Source of the DNA: an uncultured Lachnospiraceae bacterium | Lineage (GTDB): Bacteria > Bacillota > Clostridia > Lachnospirales > Lachnospiraceae | Length of the DNA stretch: 57,531 nt | Assembly: GCA_947382355.1 (NCBI GenBank) | Contig: CANCYR010000018.1 | Span: forward strand, 1-57,531 | Direction: 5' to 3' | Shown here: one piece after another, positions 27,250 to 35,526 of the stretch | Layout of the letters: each line of letters opens with the position of its first letter | Position numbering within the stretch: position 1 is the stretch's first letter | Program-made: the position numbers and the translations under genes | The notes under the pieces: model-generated | What the model was told of the DNA's origin: nothing | Databases searched by the model: none | The model's input: only the letters and a program-made list of their open reading frames with translations

Positions 27250-28698
27250 TTATTTACCCATACAAAACTTTGAAAAAATCTCATTTACCAAATCATCCGA
27301 AACCTCTTCTCCGATAATCGTACCTAAAGAAGCATATGCACTCATCAAATCTATAGAATAAAAATCCTCCGGCATATTATCTTCCAAGCTTTTCTTTACC
27401 AAAAGAAGAGAATTCTTTGCATCCATTATAGCTTCCTTATGGCGCATATTCGTAATAAACACCTCATCATTAAATGAAATATCTCCTTTTAAGAACATTT
27501 CCTTTACTGTATTTTCAAATAAATCAATCCCTGTATTATCCTTTGTGGAAGTTTTTATAATCCTGACTTGATTAGTCTCTGCTAACTGACTTTCTACTGT
27601 TTTTACTGTTTCCGTCTGACTCTCACAAGCCATATTACTTTTCATTTTTTCCAACAATAACTCTTCCGTTACTACCCCGTCTAAATCCGTTTTATTCAAC
27701 AAAATAATCGTATTTTTTTCCTTTATTAAAGAAAAAATCTGTTCATCTGAATCATCCAACGGGACAGAAGAATCCACCACATACAAAATCAAATCTGCAT
27801 TGGAAGCATAAGCTACAGCTCTTTCCACACCGATTTTTTCCACCACATCATCTGTAGAACGAATCCCTGCCGTATCAATCATATTCAACACAATTCCATG
27901 AAGTGAAATGGATTCCTCCAGAATATCCCTGGTAGTTCCTGCAATATTGGTAACAATTGCCTTTTCCTCACCCACAAGCAGATTAAGAAGGGAAGACTTT
28001 CCCGCATTGGGTTTTCCTAAAATAACAGTCTGAATACCTTCCTTTAATATCTTTCCGTTTTCAGAAGACTGAAGAAGCTTTTCTATCCTCTTTAACAACA
28101 GCTCTGTTTTTTCCTTCAATTTTTCCGGATAACCATCTAAAGAAATATGCTCCGGATCATCTAAAGCAGACTCAATAAAAGCAATTTCATAAATAATCTT
28201 CTCCCGAATATCCTTTACCTCATTGGAAACAGAACCCTTCAATTGATTCACAGAGCTTTTCAAAGCAAATTCACTTTTTGAATGAATAATATCCATTACT
28301 GCCTCTGCCCTTGCCAAATCAATTCTTCCATTTAAAAAAGCCCTTTTCGTAAACTCTCCTGCTTCAGCCGTCCTTGCCCCATACTTAATAACAGTTTCCA
28401 GTATCTTATTCATCACAAGAACACCGCCATGACAATTGATTTCAACCGTATCTTCCGCCGTAAAGCTGTTAGGAGCTTTCATAACAGATACCATGACCTC
28501 GTCAATCAATTCTTCACCATCATAAATAAAGCCATAATGTATCGTATGGCTTTTTACATCTGATAACCTCTTGTCCCCATTTTTAGAACAATATATTTTA
28601 TTTACAATAAAAATTGCATCTTCCCCGCTAACCCTGACAATCCCAATCCCGGAATTCGTCATACCCGTGGCAATTGCAGCAATCGTATCCGTCTTCAT
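27250..28698 (-). CDS. mnmE: tRNA modification GTPase MnmE (TrmE)
   Basis: 482 residues. Works with MnmG on U34. The N-terminal tetrahydrofolate-binding domain starts at MKTDTIAAIATGM; the G domain has GKPNAGKSSLLN (G1), DTAGI (G3) and NKTD (G4); the C-terminus is FCMGK, where the catalytic Cys of the C(I/L/V)GK motif is kept and the next residue is Met. The ATG at 28698 follows AGGAG at six bases; the longer frame from GTG at 28728 has its ribosome site touching the start codon. Upstream are 617 gene-free bases with fold-back elements B and C. Confidence 0.97.
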   Translation of the reverse strand: MKTDTIAAIATGMTNSGIGIVRVSGEDAIFIVNKIYCSKNGDKRLSDVKSHTIHYGFIYDGEELIDEVMVSVMKAPNSFTAEDTVEINCHGGVLVMNKILETVIKYGARTAEAGEFTKRAFLNGRIDLARAEAVMDIIHSKSEFALKSSVNQLKGSVSNEVKDIREKIIYEIAFIESALDDPEHISLDGYPEKLKEKTELLLKRIEKLLQSSENGKILKEGIQTVILGKPNAGKSSLLNLLVGEEKAIVTNIAGTTRDILEESISLHGIVLNMIDTAGIRSTDDVVEKIGVERAVAYASNADLILYVVDSSVPLDDSDEQIFSLIKEKNTIILLNKTDLDGVVTEELLLEKMKSNMACESQTETVKTVESQLAETNQVRIIKTSTKDNTGIDLFENTVKEMFLKGDISFNDEVFITNMRHKEAIMDAKNSLLLVKKSLEDNMPEDFYSIDLMSAYASLGTIIGEEVSDDLVNEIFSKFCMGK

Positions 28699-28854
28699 CC
28701 CCTGCTCCTGACTTTTCCAAAAACTCACTCCTGATAACTCTTAATGAGCATAACAACACTGTAAGTTTACCATAAAACCTTTCATTAGTGAAGAGGAATA
28801 AAATTGAATATTAGCAGAGTAAATATTAGCAGGGAAGAGATTGGTAAAGAGGAC

Positions 28855-29002
28855 GCAGGAGGGGGATGATAATAAATTAGTCTTCCGGGCACGCTCCCGC
28901 TCTATGAAAACGTAGCGGTACTAACGCACCAAAGTACGGTGCGTAAGGACCGACGCTTTCATCAAGGCCCCAAAGACTAATTTATTATCATCCCCCTCCT
29001 GC
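28855..29002. repeat. fold-back palindrome B, perfect 30-bp arms
   Basis: The arms 28855-28884 and 28973-29002 are perfect reverse complements. The 88-base loop holds CACGCTCCCGCTCTATGAAA and a short hairpin CGCACC...GGTGCG. The loop core matches that of element A read on its minus strand (CACGCTTCCGCTCTGATAA), while the arms have nothing in common with those of A. It lies in the gap between mnmE and jag. No coding sequence is evident. Confidence 0.85.
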
Positions 29003-29073
29003 TGTGTATCGATATGCCCTGTTTTTTTTAATTTTTCTTATACTTCCCAAAAAGTAAAGCCCGACAAAAAACA

Positions 29074-29300
29074 GCAAAAGAGGAAGGTGGTTGGATTCTC
29101 TGCATTGTTTTTGATAAGTCTTTTACTTAACAGCCTGCCCAAAACCCAGGGCAAAATTGCCACGGATGGCAATTTTAGTCATATTGCGCCACGGACGGCG
29201 CTATATGACGACCCGACCGCCGCCAACAACCTTCCTCAGGCTGTTTAGTAAAAGCCTTATCAAAAACACAGCAGAGAATCCAACCACCTTCCTCTTTTGC
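29074..29300. repeat. fold-back palindrome C, 64-bp arms
   Basis: The arms 29074-29137 and 29237-29300 are reverse complements at 60 of 64 positions. The 99-base loop folds into two more hairpins: AAAATTGCCA-CGGA-TGGCAATTTT (29153-29176) and TCATATTGCGCC-ACGGAC-GGCGCTATATGA (29179-29208), both built round the same CCACGGAYGG sequence. Its loop differs from those of A and B. The sequence AGAGGACGCA just left of element B recurs inverted just right of C, so B and C may form one nested structure in this 617-base gap. Confidence 0.85.
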
Positions 29301-29315
29301 GTCCTCTTCTTTATA

Positions 29316-29948
29316 TTACCTCTTCAAAGCAACAACAACCCTTCTAAAAGGCTCTTCCCCCTCACTATGAGTAATAACATACCTATCCCCCTGCAATGCA
29401 GAATGTATAATCCTTCTCTCATAAGGATTCATAGGCTCCAAAGAAACCGGTCTCTTGGTCCTCTTCACTTTAAAAGCAATATTCTTTGCCAGATTTTCCA
29501 ATGTTTCTTTTCTGCGCTGGCGATAATTTTCAGTATCAACCTTTACCCGGATATAATCCTCTGTATCTTTATTAACAACAAGAGATGTTAAATACTGCAA
29601 AGAATCCAGAGTTTGTCCTCTTTTACCTATCAGGACACCCATTTCATCTCCTGCCAGATCAATATCCATATTATTATCAATATCATCGTATTTTATATCA
29701 ACAGCAACTGTCAGCTTCATGGCAGCAAATACTTCATTTAAAAAATCTTTTGCTTTTTGGTCAATAGTTTTTTCTTCTTCTTTGATTCTTGCTTTAATAA
29801 CTGCAGCCTTTGAACCGATTCCCAAAAATCCTGAAGAACCTTCTTCTATTACTTCATATTCCAGCTTATCACTTGTTACCGACAGCTTCTGACATGCTTC
29901 TGTTATGGCATCATTTACTGTTTTTGCAGAAACCTCTATAAAATCCAT
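29316..29948 (-). CDS. jag: Jag/KhpB (EloR) RNA-binding protein
   Basis: 210 residues: Jag N-terminal domain (about 1-50, MDFIEVSAKTVNDAITEACQ), a KH domain with the GxxG-type loop IGKRGQTLDSLQYL, and an R3H domain near the end (MNPYERRIIHSALQGDR). KhpB homologues bind RNA and help control cell elongation and division in Firmicutes. It lies 41 bases after yidC, the usual order. Fold-back element C ends 15 bases past its stop codon. Confidence 0.95.
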   Translation of the reverse strand: MDFIEVSAKTVNDAITEACQKLSVTSDKLEYEVIEEGSSGFLGIGSKAAVIKARIKEEEKTIDQKAKDFLNEVFAAMKLTVAVDIKYDDIDNNMDIDLAGDEMGVLIGKRGQTLDSLQYLTSLVVNKDTEDYIRVKVDTENYRQRRKETLENLAKNIAFKVKRTKRPVSLEPMNPYERRIIHSALQGDRYVITHSEGEEPFRRVVVALKR

Positions 29949-29989
29949 TCAACTTCCTCCTTTTATATTTAACCTTGTCCAAATTTAAT

Positions 29990-31273
29990 TTAATTGATTT
30001 CATTAAATTGTTTTACTTTATTTGCTTTTGCAGCAATGCTTCCGGAAGACTGGCTGTTTTTCTTTTTCTTCTTATTTATTTCTTCTGAATTTTCTACAAC
30101 AGGAGCTATATAAGGTTTTTCTTCAAAAGATATATTTTTTGTTGTTTTATGTGCTTTGCTTGTTAAAGTAGAAGAAACTCCTGAATTTTTACTGTAGGCT
30201 TTTGGTTTTCCTTGCGCTTTTTCCAGATTTTTCTTAACCATTTCATCAATATCCATTTTATCGATATGTTTATTAATGGCAACCTGCTGAATACTTCTGA
30301 TTACGGAACCTGATATCCAGTAAAGTCCCATACCTGCAGGAAGTGAAAAACACATAAAAGCTGAAAAAATAGGCATGGTAACATTCATCATTTTTAAGGA
30401 AGCCATCATAGTATTTTGTTCTCCGTTTTTATCCGGCTCCGGCTGAGGCATTAACTTCGTATTAATCCATTGCGTCAAAGCTGCCAGTACAGGAATCATG
30501 ATTGCCCCTATAACCAGCATTTTATTTCCTGATGAAATACCTTCCTTCATAATAAAACCGGGCGCATTTGCAATATTAATGCCAAGAAAATTATTGTATT
30601 CGCTCAATGTGTCAAATGTAGTGGATATTTCAGCAGATAAGCTGCTGAATTTTTCCTTTAATGACATCCACTCAGCAGAAGATGCTTTATTTAAAACATC
30701 AATAAAGGTGTTCTTCATATATTCGCTTCCGGCAATAAACTGATCGCTTTTAAACTGCTTGGAATAAATATTTGCCTGAGAAAAAGTCTTTAAAAATTCT
30801 GCACTACCGCTCATATTGGAAAGCTTGGTTACTAAATCTGAAAAAACATCCTTAATATGGGGAACATACGCAGGCATGTTAGAAATAATACGATAAAGAC
30901 ACCACATAATAGGAAGCTGAATGATCAAAGGCAGGCAGCTTCCCGTCTGGGATACCCCGTATTTTTCATAAACAGCCCTTGTTTCCTCATTCATTTTCAT
31001 CATGGAATCATTATCTCTTTTGCCTTGATATTTCTTGGCAACTGCCTGAAGCTCAGGATTCATCTTTGAAGAAAGTTTTGAAAACTTTTGCTGCTTAATC
31101 GTCAGTGGCAATAAGCACAAATAAATAATAAGTGTAAAAAGAATAATAGATAAACCTACACTCGGTATTCCTATTTTGTCAAGAAAGGTAAAAATCCCAT
31201 TCATTAACATGCCCAGTATATAGTAAATAGGGGAAAGAATACCGCCGTTTTTTGTTAATATCATTTCTGTCAA
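29990..31273 (-). CDS. yidC: membrane protein insertase YidC/Oxa1
   Basis: 427 residues. It inserts proteins into the cytoplasmic membrane, alone or with SecYEG. The Oxa1 core has five helices: IGIPSVGLSIILFTLIIY, the cytoplasmic loop with KQQKFSKLSSKMNPEL, GSCLPLIIQLPIMWCLY, and the late FSLPAGMGLYWISG. No lipobox is seen. The C-terminal tail is long and Lys-rich. The TTG at 31273 is taken as the start because GGAGG lies eight bases upstream; the first ATG is nine bases further and too far. A roughly 130-residue insertion sits between the second and later helices. Confidence 0.95.
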   Translation of the reverse strand: MTEMILTKNGGILSPIYYILGMLMNGIFTFLDKIGIPSVGLSIILFTLIIYLCLLPLTIKQQKFSKLSSKMNPELQAVAKKYQGKRDNDSMMKMNEETRAVYEKYGVSQTGSCLPLIIQLPIMWCLYRIISNMPAYVPHIKDVFSDLVTKLSNMSGSAEFLKTFSQANIYSKQFKSDQFIAGSEYMKNTFIDVLNKASSAEWMSLKEKFSSLSAEISTTFDTLSEYNNFLGINIANAPGFIMKEGISSGNKMLVIGAIMIPVLAALTQWINTKLMPQPEPDKNGEQNTMMASLKMMNVTMPIFSAFMCFSLPAGMGLYWISGSVIRSIQQVAINKHIDKMDIDEMVKKNLEKAQGKPKAYSKNSGVSSTLTSKAHKTTKNISFEEKPYIAPVVENSEEINKKKKKNSQSSGSIAAKANKVKQFNEIN

Positions 31274-31290
31274 TTTTATTTCCTCCGGTT

Positions 31291-31512
31291 TTAAGGTACA
31301 GGATCATACCCGCCTTTTGAAAAGGGATTACATCTTAATATTCTCCATGCAGTTAATAAGCCTCCTTTTAATACCCCATATTTTTCAATTGCTTCCAGGC
31401 CGTATTGAGAACAGGTAGGAATATAAGGGCATTTAGTGCTTTTTAACGGAGATAAATATTTTCTATAAAATTTAATTAAACCAATGAATATTTTCTTCAT
31501 ATTAATGTTCAA
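31291..31512 (-). CDS. yidD: membrane protein insertion efficiency factor YidD
   Basis: 73 residues (69 if the ATG at 31500 is used; the TTG at 31512 is better placed to the GAGGA). The family signature is complete: [20 protein letters not shown], then [13 protein letters not shown], and [17 protein letters not shown] with three conserved Cys. It is a small amphipathic protein that sits at the membrane. Placed between rnpA and yidC as is usual; the rnpA stop TGA is part of its ribosome site. Confidence 0.93.
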   Translation of the reverse strand: MNINMKKIFIGLIKFYRKYLSPLKSTKCPYIPTCSQYGLEAIEKYGVLKGGLLTAWRILRCNPFSKGGYDPVP

Positions 31513-31519
31513 TATTTCC

Positions 31520-31858
31520 TCATGGTCTTATAATGCCATGAAGCCTTGAAAGATGTAATAATGCGCTTTCTGCTTCCTTATAAGTAAAAGAGGCTGCGCT
31601 GTTTCTGGCAATGACTACTATATTTAAACCACTATTAAACATATTTTCCTGTAGTCTGTAACTTTCGTGGATAAGTCTTTTCACTCTGTGCCTTACTACA
31701 CTGTTACCCACTTTTTTACTAACAGATATTCCAAGATAGTTTTTTTCACCGGTATTTTCCATCACATACATTACTAGATATTTATTGGCATAGGACCTGC
31801 CTTTTTTATAAACTAACCTGAAATCCTGATTTTTCCTTAAGGATTCGGTAAATACCAT
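31520..31858 (-). CDS. rnpA: ribonuclease P protein component
   Basis: 112 residues. It joins RNase P RNA to mature tRNA 5' ends. The family motif is seen in [20 protein letters not shown] and RLIHESYR, and the N-terminus [17 protein letters not shown] is typical. A hairpin with T run lies between rpmH and this gene and probably lowers its transcription relative to rpmH. Confidence 0.95.
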   Translation of the reverse strand: MVFTESLRKNQDFRLVYKKGRSYANKYLVMYVMENTGEKNYLGISVSKKVGNSVVRHRVKRLIHESYRLQENMFNSGLNIVVIARNSAASFTYKEAESALLHLSRLHGIIRP

Positions 31859-31883
31859 AACTGAAATCCTCTACAAGAGAAAA

Positions 31884-31907
31884 ATAAGCCACATGACTGC
31901 GGCTTAT
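31884..31907 (-). terminator. attenuating terminator between rpmH and rnpA
   Basis: On the minus strand ATAAGCCGCA pairs with TGTGGCTTAT (one G-T), loop GTCA, followed by TTTTCTCTT. It overlaps the rpmH stop codon. Partial readthrough would set the rpmH:rnpA ratio. Confidence 0.7.
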
Positions 31908-32038
31908 GCTGATAATCTCTTTCTTCCTTTTGCACGTCTTGCTGCTAATACTTTTCTTCCGCCCGGAGTACTCATTCTTGCTCTAAATCCGTGAACCTTT
32001 GATCTTTTTCTCTTTTTTGGCTGAAATGTCATTTTCAT
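31904..32038 (-). CDS. rpmH: 50S ribosomal protein L34
   Basis: 44 residues, the usual size. Translation gives [20 protein letters not shown], then [20 protein letters not shown] and RLSA. It ends in the conserved basic C-terminal region. AGGAGG lies just upstream of the ATG. It is the gene bordering oriC in most Firmicutes. Confidence 0.97.
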   Translation of the reverse strand: MKMTFQPKKRKRSKVHGFRARMSTPGGRKVLAARRAKGRKRLSA

Positions 32039-32533
32039 AGATGGATACACCTCCTTTGCTTATGTGGGAAAATATCGTTACAATTATATAGGATTGAATC
32101 TGCCAAGTCAAGTAAAATAAAGGGATTTTTCAATAAAATAAAAAGAAAGAAAAAGTAAAAAATTTTTTTTAAAATTCTTAATCAATATGTTGTTGTACAA
32201 TATAAAAATAATATACCATATGTAGATATGAACATTTTAATCGAATTTATTTTTACTTTACATAATTATATCCACAAATTGTGTACATCTTGTGGATAAA
32301 TATATTAAAAACTGTTGAATTAGTGATTATAATAAAGAAAAATCCACAATATAAGCTTGTGTATTATGTGAATTCCTTTAAAAAGTTATACACATTTTTA
32401 TAACATATCATAAAATCTATATAAACTATTTGAATTTTTCTTATTTTCCTTTTGAAAAACAGAAGCATTTGAATTTTTATTTTTTTTAGTTTATTATAGA
32501 TTAGGTACATTTTTTATAGCTAGGAGAAAAGAT
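32039..32533. other. oriC: oriC region between rpmH and dnaA
   Basis: 495 gene-free, very AT-rich bases. DnaA boxes: TGTGGATAA (perfect, minus orientation) at 32291-32299, TTATACACA at 32386-32394, near matches ATATCCACA at 32268-32276 and TGTGTATTA at 32358-32366, weaker AAATCCACA at 32340-32348. Poly-A/T tracts between the boxes and dnaA could serve as the unwinding region. Gene strand flips here (rpmH minus, dnaA plus). Confidence 0.9.
32469..32497 (+). promoter_or_regulatory. putative dnaA promoter
   Basis: TTGAAT, 17 bases, TATTAT, ending 36 bases before the dnaA ATG. It lies downstream of the DnaA-box cluster, so autoregulation by DnaA is plausible. Confidence 0.55.
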
Positions 32534-33895
32534 ATGGAAGAAATAAGAGAAAGATGGGAAGAAATTAAAGAAACAATAAAAATGGAATATGATTTATCAG
32601 ATATTTCCTATTCCACCTGGGTAAAACCACTGAACTTTTATAATGTAGAAAATGATGTTGTCATTATCTTAATTCCTTCTGATCAGGCTCATGCCCTGAA
32701 TTACATTTCAAATAAGTACAAAAATTATTTTCAGGTTTCTATTTCTGAAATGTTCAACCATGAGTTCAGTGTTTCTTTCATATTGGAAAAGGATGTAAAT
32801 CCTACAGGGGAATCTAATGAAGAGTTAAAGAAAATTTATAATATCAATTCTGAAACTGCAAATTTAAATCCAAAATATAAATTTGATACTTTTGTTGTGG
32901 GAAGCAACAATAAATTTGCCCACTCCGCTTCCTTAGCCGTAGCGGAATCTCCCGGAGAAGCATATAATCCTCTTTATTTATATGGAGGGGCAGGACTTGG
33001 AAAAACTCATCTGATGCATTCTATCGGACATTTTATTTTAGAACAGAATCCTTCCATGAAAGTCCTATATGTAAACAGTGAAGAATTCACCAATGAAGTA
33101 ATCAATTCCATCAGAAGCGGTAATGCTGCGGAAATGACCAATCTCCGAGAAAAATACCGCACCGTCGATGTATTATTATTGGATGATGTGCAATTTATAA
33201 TAGGAAAAGAAAGCACCCAGGAAGAATTTTTCCACACCTTTAATGCACTTCATACTGCAGGAAAACAGATTATTTTATCATCAGACAAGCCTCCAAAAGA
33301 AATGGCTACTTTAGAGGAAAGATTCCGCTCCCGTTTTGAATGGGGACTGATTGCAGACATAAAAGCTCCTGATTATGAAACAAGAATGGCAATCTTAAAG
33401 AAAAATGCAGAAACCTACTATGGTGAAATAGATGAGGAAATCTTAAAATACATTGCAACAAATGTAAAATCCAACATCCGTGAATTAGAAGGAGCTTTTA
33501 AAAAGGTAATTGCTTCTTATAAACTAAATACCGGAGCTGAATTAAATCTGGAGCTTGCAGAAGATGCTTTAAAGGATATTATTTATCCAAATGCGCCGAA
33601 AGAAATAACGCCAAAATTGATTATCCATGTAGTATGTGAACATTACGGCGTTTCTCCTGATGATATTATTTCCAAAAAAAGAAATTCAGAATTTGTACAG
33701 CCAAGGCAGGTCATCATGTACCTTTGCAGGGAGCTGATAGGAATTTCCCTTCAATCAATCGGAAAAGAGCTTGGAAAAAAGGACCATACCACAGTTATTC
33801 ATGGTATCAATAAAATTAAAGATGAACTGAATGGCGGAAATGAAGAATTAAGAAACAGAATAGAAATCATAAAAAAGAAAATTAATCCTGTCTGA
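32534..33895 (+). CDS. dnaA: chromosomal replication initiator DnaA
   Basis: 453 residues. N-terminal DnaB-interaction domain (about 1-85), variable linker, AAA+ domain with GGAGLGKTHLMHSIG (Walker A) and VLLLDDVQF (Walker B), then the C-terminal DNA-binding domain with LGKKDHTTVIHGINKI, the DnaA signature. AGGAGAAAAG precedes the ATG. It opens oriC by binding the boxes on both sides of the gene. First gene of the rightward replication group. Confidence 0.98.
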   Translation: MEEIRERWEEIKETIKMEYDLSDISYSTWVKPLNFYNVENDVVIILIPSDQAHALNYISNKYKNYFQVSISEMFNHEFSVSFILEKDVNPTGESNEELKKIYNINSETANLNPKYKFDTFVVGSNNKFAHSASLAVAESPGEAYNPLYLYGGAGLGKTHLMHSIGHFILEQNPSMKVLYVNSEEFTNEVINSIRSGNAAEMTNLREKYRTVDVLLLDDVQFIIGKESTQEEFFHTFNALHTAGKQIILSSDKPPKEMATLEERFRSRFEWGLIADIKAPDYETRMAILKKNAETYYGEIDEEILKYIATNVKSNIRELEGAFKKVIASYKLNTGAELNLELAEDALKDIIYPNAPKEITPKLIIHVVCEHYGVSPDDIISKKRNSEFVQPRQVIMYLCRELIGISLQSIGKELGKKDHTTVIHGINKIKDELNGGNEELRNRIEIIKKKINPV

Positions 33896-34189
33896 TTTTT
33901 ATTCACATTTTCATGTTGGTTTTCTGTGAGAAAGATGTGTATAATTTATTTGAAATATTATTAGTAAATATAGTTATTATTTTTCATGTGGAAAAATAAT
34001 AAGTTATCCATAGTAAGAAATATGATTTTTCACAAGTTTTTCATTCCATTTTTATCCGAAAAATAGTATAATGGAAGAGGTTATGAACATTTCCACAACT
34101 ATTATTAAGATTACTTTTAAAATAATTATTATTTATTGTTTTTCAGGAATATAAAAATTTTCATTTTTTATGGAAGGGAGTTATTCACA
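33896..34189. other. dnaA-dnaN intergenic region with a second DnaA-box cluster
   Basis: 294 AT-rich bases. DnaA-box-like sites: TGTGTATAA at 33936-33944 (reverse of TTATACACA), TGTGGAAAA at 33987-33995 and TTATCCATA at 34004-34012. Boxes on both sides of dnaA suggest a bipartite origin of the Bacillus type. The long gap means dnaN probably has its own promoter. Confidence 0.65.
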
Positions 34190-35296
34190 ATGAAATTAGT
34201 ATGCAAAAAAGCAAACCTGTTAAATGGTGTGCAGATTGTTTCTAAAGCAGTTCCTTCAAAGACAACCATGCAGATATTAGAATGTATTTTAATTGATGCT
34301 TCAAGAGGAGTCATTACCTTAACTGCAAATGATATGGAACTTGGCATTGAGACGACAATAGAAGGGGAAATTCTTGAAAAGGGTATTATAGCAATCGATG
34401 CAAAGATTTTCCTTGAAATTATGAGAAAGCTTCCTGACAATGATGTAACAATTGTGACAGATGAAAATTATCAGATAATGATTACATGTGAAAAGTCTAA
34501 ATTTAATATTAGCGGAAGGTCAGGTGAAGATTTTTCTTATCTTCCCAATATTGAAAGAAATGAATTTATTGCAATTTCCCAGTTTACTTTAAAGGAAATA
34601 ATAAGGCAGACTATTTTTTCTATTTCCGATAATGATAATAACAAATTGATGACAGGAGAGCTGTTTGAAATAAGAGGAAATGAATTTAAAATCGTTTCTC
34701 TGGACGGACACCGTATTTCTATTCGTAAGATAGAATTAAAAGATTCTTATAATGAAATTAAAGTAGTTGTTCCTGGAAAGACCTTAAATGAAATAAGCAA
34801 GATATTAACAGGTGAATCTGATAAATTTGTAAATATTTATTTTACAGATAAACATGTGGTATTTGAATTTGATGAGACAATTGTAGTGTCAAGGCTGATA
34901 GAAGGAGAATATTTTAAAATTGATCAGATGTTATCCTCTGATTATGAGACAAAAGTAAAAATCAATAAAAAAGAATTTTTAAATTGTATAGACAGGGCAA
35001 CCCTTTTAGTAAAGGAAGGGGATAAAAAGCCAATTATCATAAATATTACCGATGAAGAGATGGAATTAAAAATAAATTCTTCCATTGGAAGTATGAATGA
35101 GGATATTTCCATAGAGAAACAGGGAAAAGACTTGATGATAGGATTTAACCCTAAGTTTTTGATTGATGCTCTAAAGGTTATTGACGAGGAAGAAATTGAA
35201 ATGTATCTGGTAAATCCAAAAGCTCCCTGCTTTATAAAGGATGCAAGGGAAAGCTATATATACCTGATTTTACCGGTAAACTTTACGGTGGTGTGA
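34190..35296 (+). CDS. dnaN: DNA polymerase III beta subunit (sliding clamp)
   Basis: 368 residues, the standard clamp length, three similar domains. The N-terminus MKLVCKKANLLNGVQIVSKA and the C-terminal end YLILPVNF (preceded by the final beta strand) fit the family. The ATG at 34190 is preferred over a longer frame from 34136: GGGAG lies upstream and the family begins at this MK. Holds the replicative polymerase on DNA. Confidence 0.97.
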   Translation: MKLVCKKANLLNGVQIVSKAVPSKTTMQILECILIDASRGVITLTANDMELGIETTIEGEILEKGIIAIDAKIFLEIMRKLPDNDVTIVTDENYQIMITCEKSKFNISGRSGEDFSYLPNIERNEFIAISQFTLKEIIRQTIFSISDNDNNKLMTGELFEIRGNEFKIVSLDGHRISIRKIELKDSYNEIKVVVPGKTLNEISKILTGESDKFVNIYFTDKHVVFEFDETIVVSRLIEGEYFKIDQMLSSDYETKVKINKKEFLNCIDRATLLVKEGDKKPIIINITDEEMELKINSSIGSMNEDISIEKQGKDLMIGFNPKFLIDALKVIDEEEIEMYLVNPKAPCFIKDARESYIYLILPVNFTVV

Positions 35297-35297
35297 T

Positions 35298-35507
35298 ATG
35301 AGAAAAATAAAATTAAGAGATGAATTCATTAAATTAGGACAGGCATTAAAGGCGGCAGGGCTGGCAGAATCCGGAGTGGATGCGAAGTTTGCCATTCAGG
35401 ACGGTCTTGTAAAGGTAAACGGAAAAGTGGAAACACAAAGAGGAAAGAAGCTTTATGCCGGTGATGAGGTTTTCTTTGAAGGGGAAACCATTCAAATTAC
35501 GGAATAA
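35298..35507 (+). CDS. yaaA: S4-domain RNA-binding protein (YaaA family)
   Basis: 69 residues, a single S4 domain: FIKLGQALKAAGLAESGVDA followed by VKVNGKVETQRGKKLYAGD. It starts one base after the dnaN stop, so it is probably coupled to it. Located between dnaN and recF as in Bacillus; thought to bind rRNA or act in ribosome assembly. Confidence 0.92.
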   Translation: MRKIKLRDEFIKLGQALKAAGLAESGVDAKFAIQDGLVKVNGKVETQRGKKLYAGDEVFFEGETIQITE

Positions 35508-35526
35508 ATAAAGAATTGGTGAAATC

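Noticed and set aside
29157-29591. 144-codon plus-strand open frame over the end of fold-back C and jag
   Set aside because: It reads palindromic repeat and the antisense of jag; no ribosome site and no protein-like composition.
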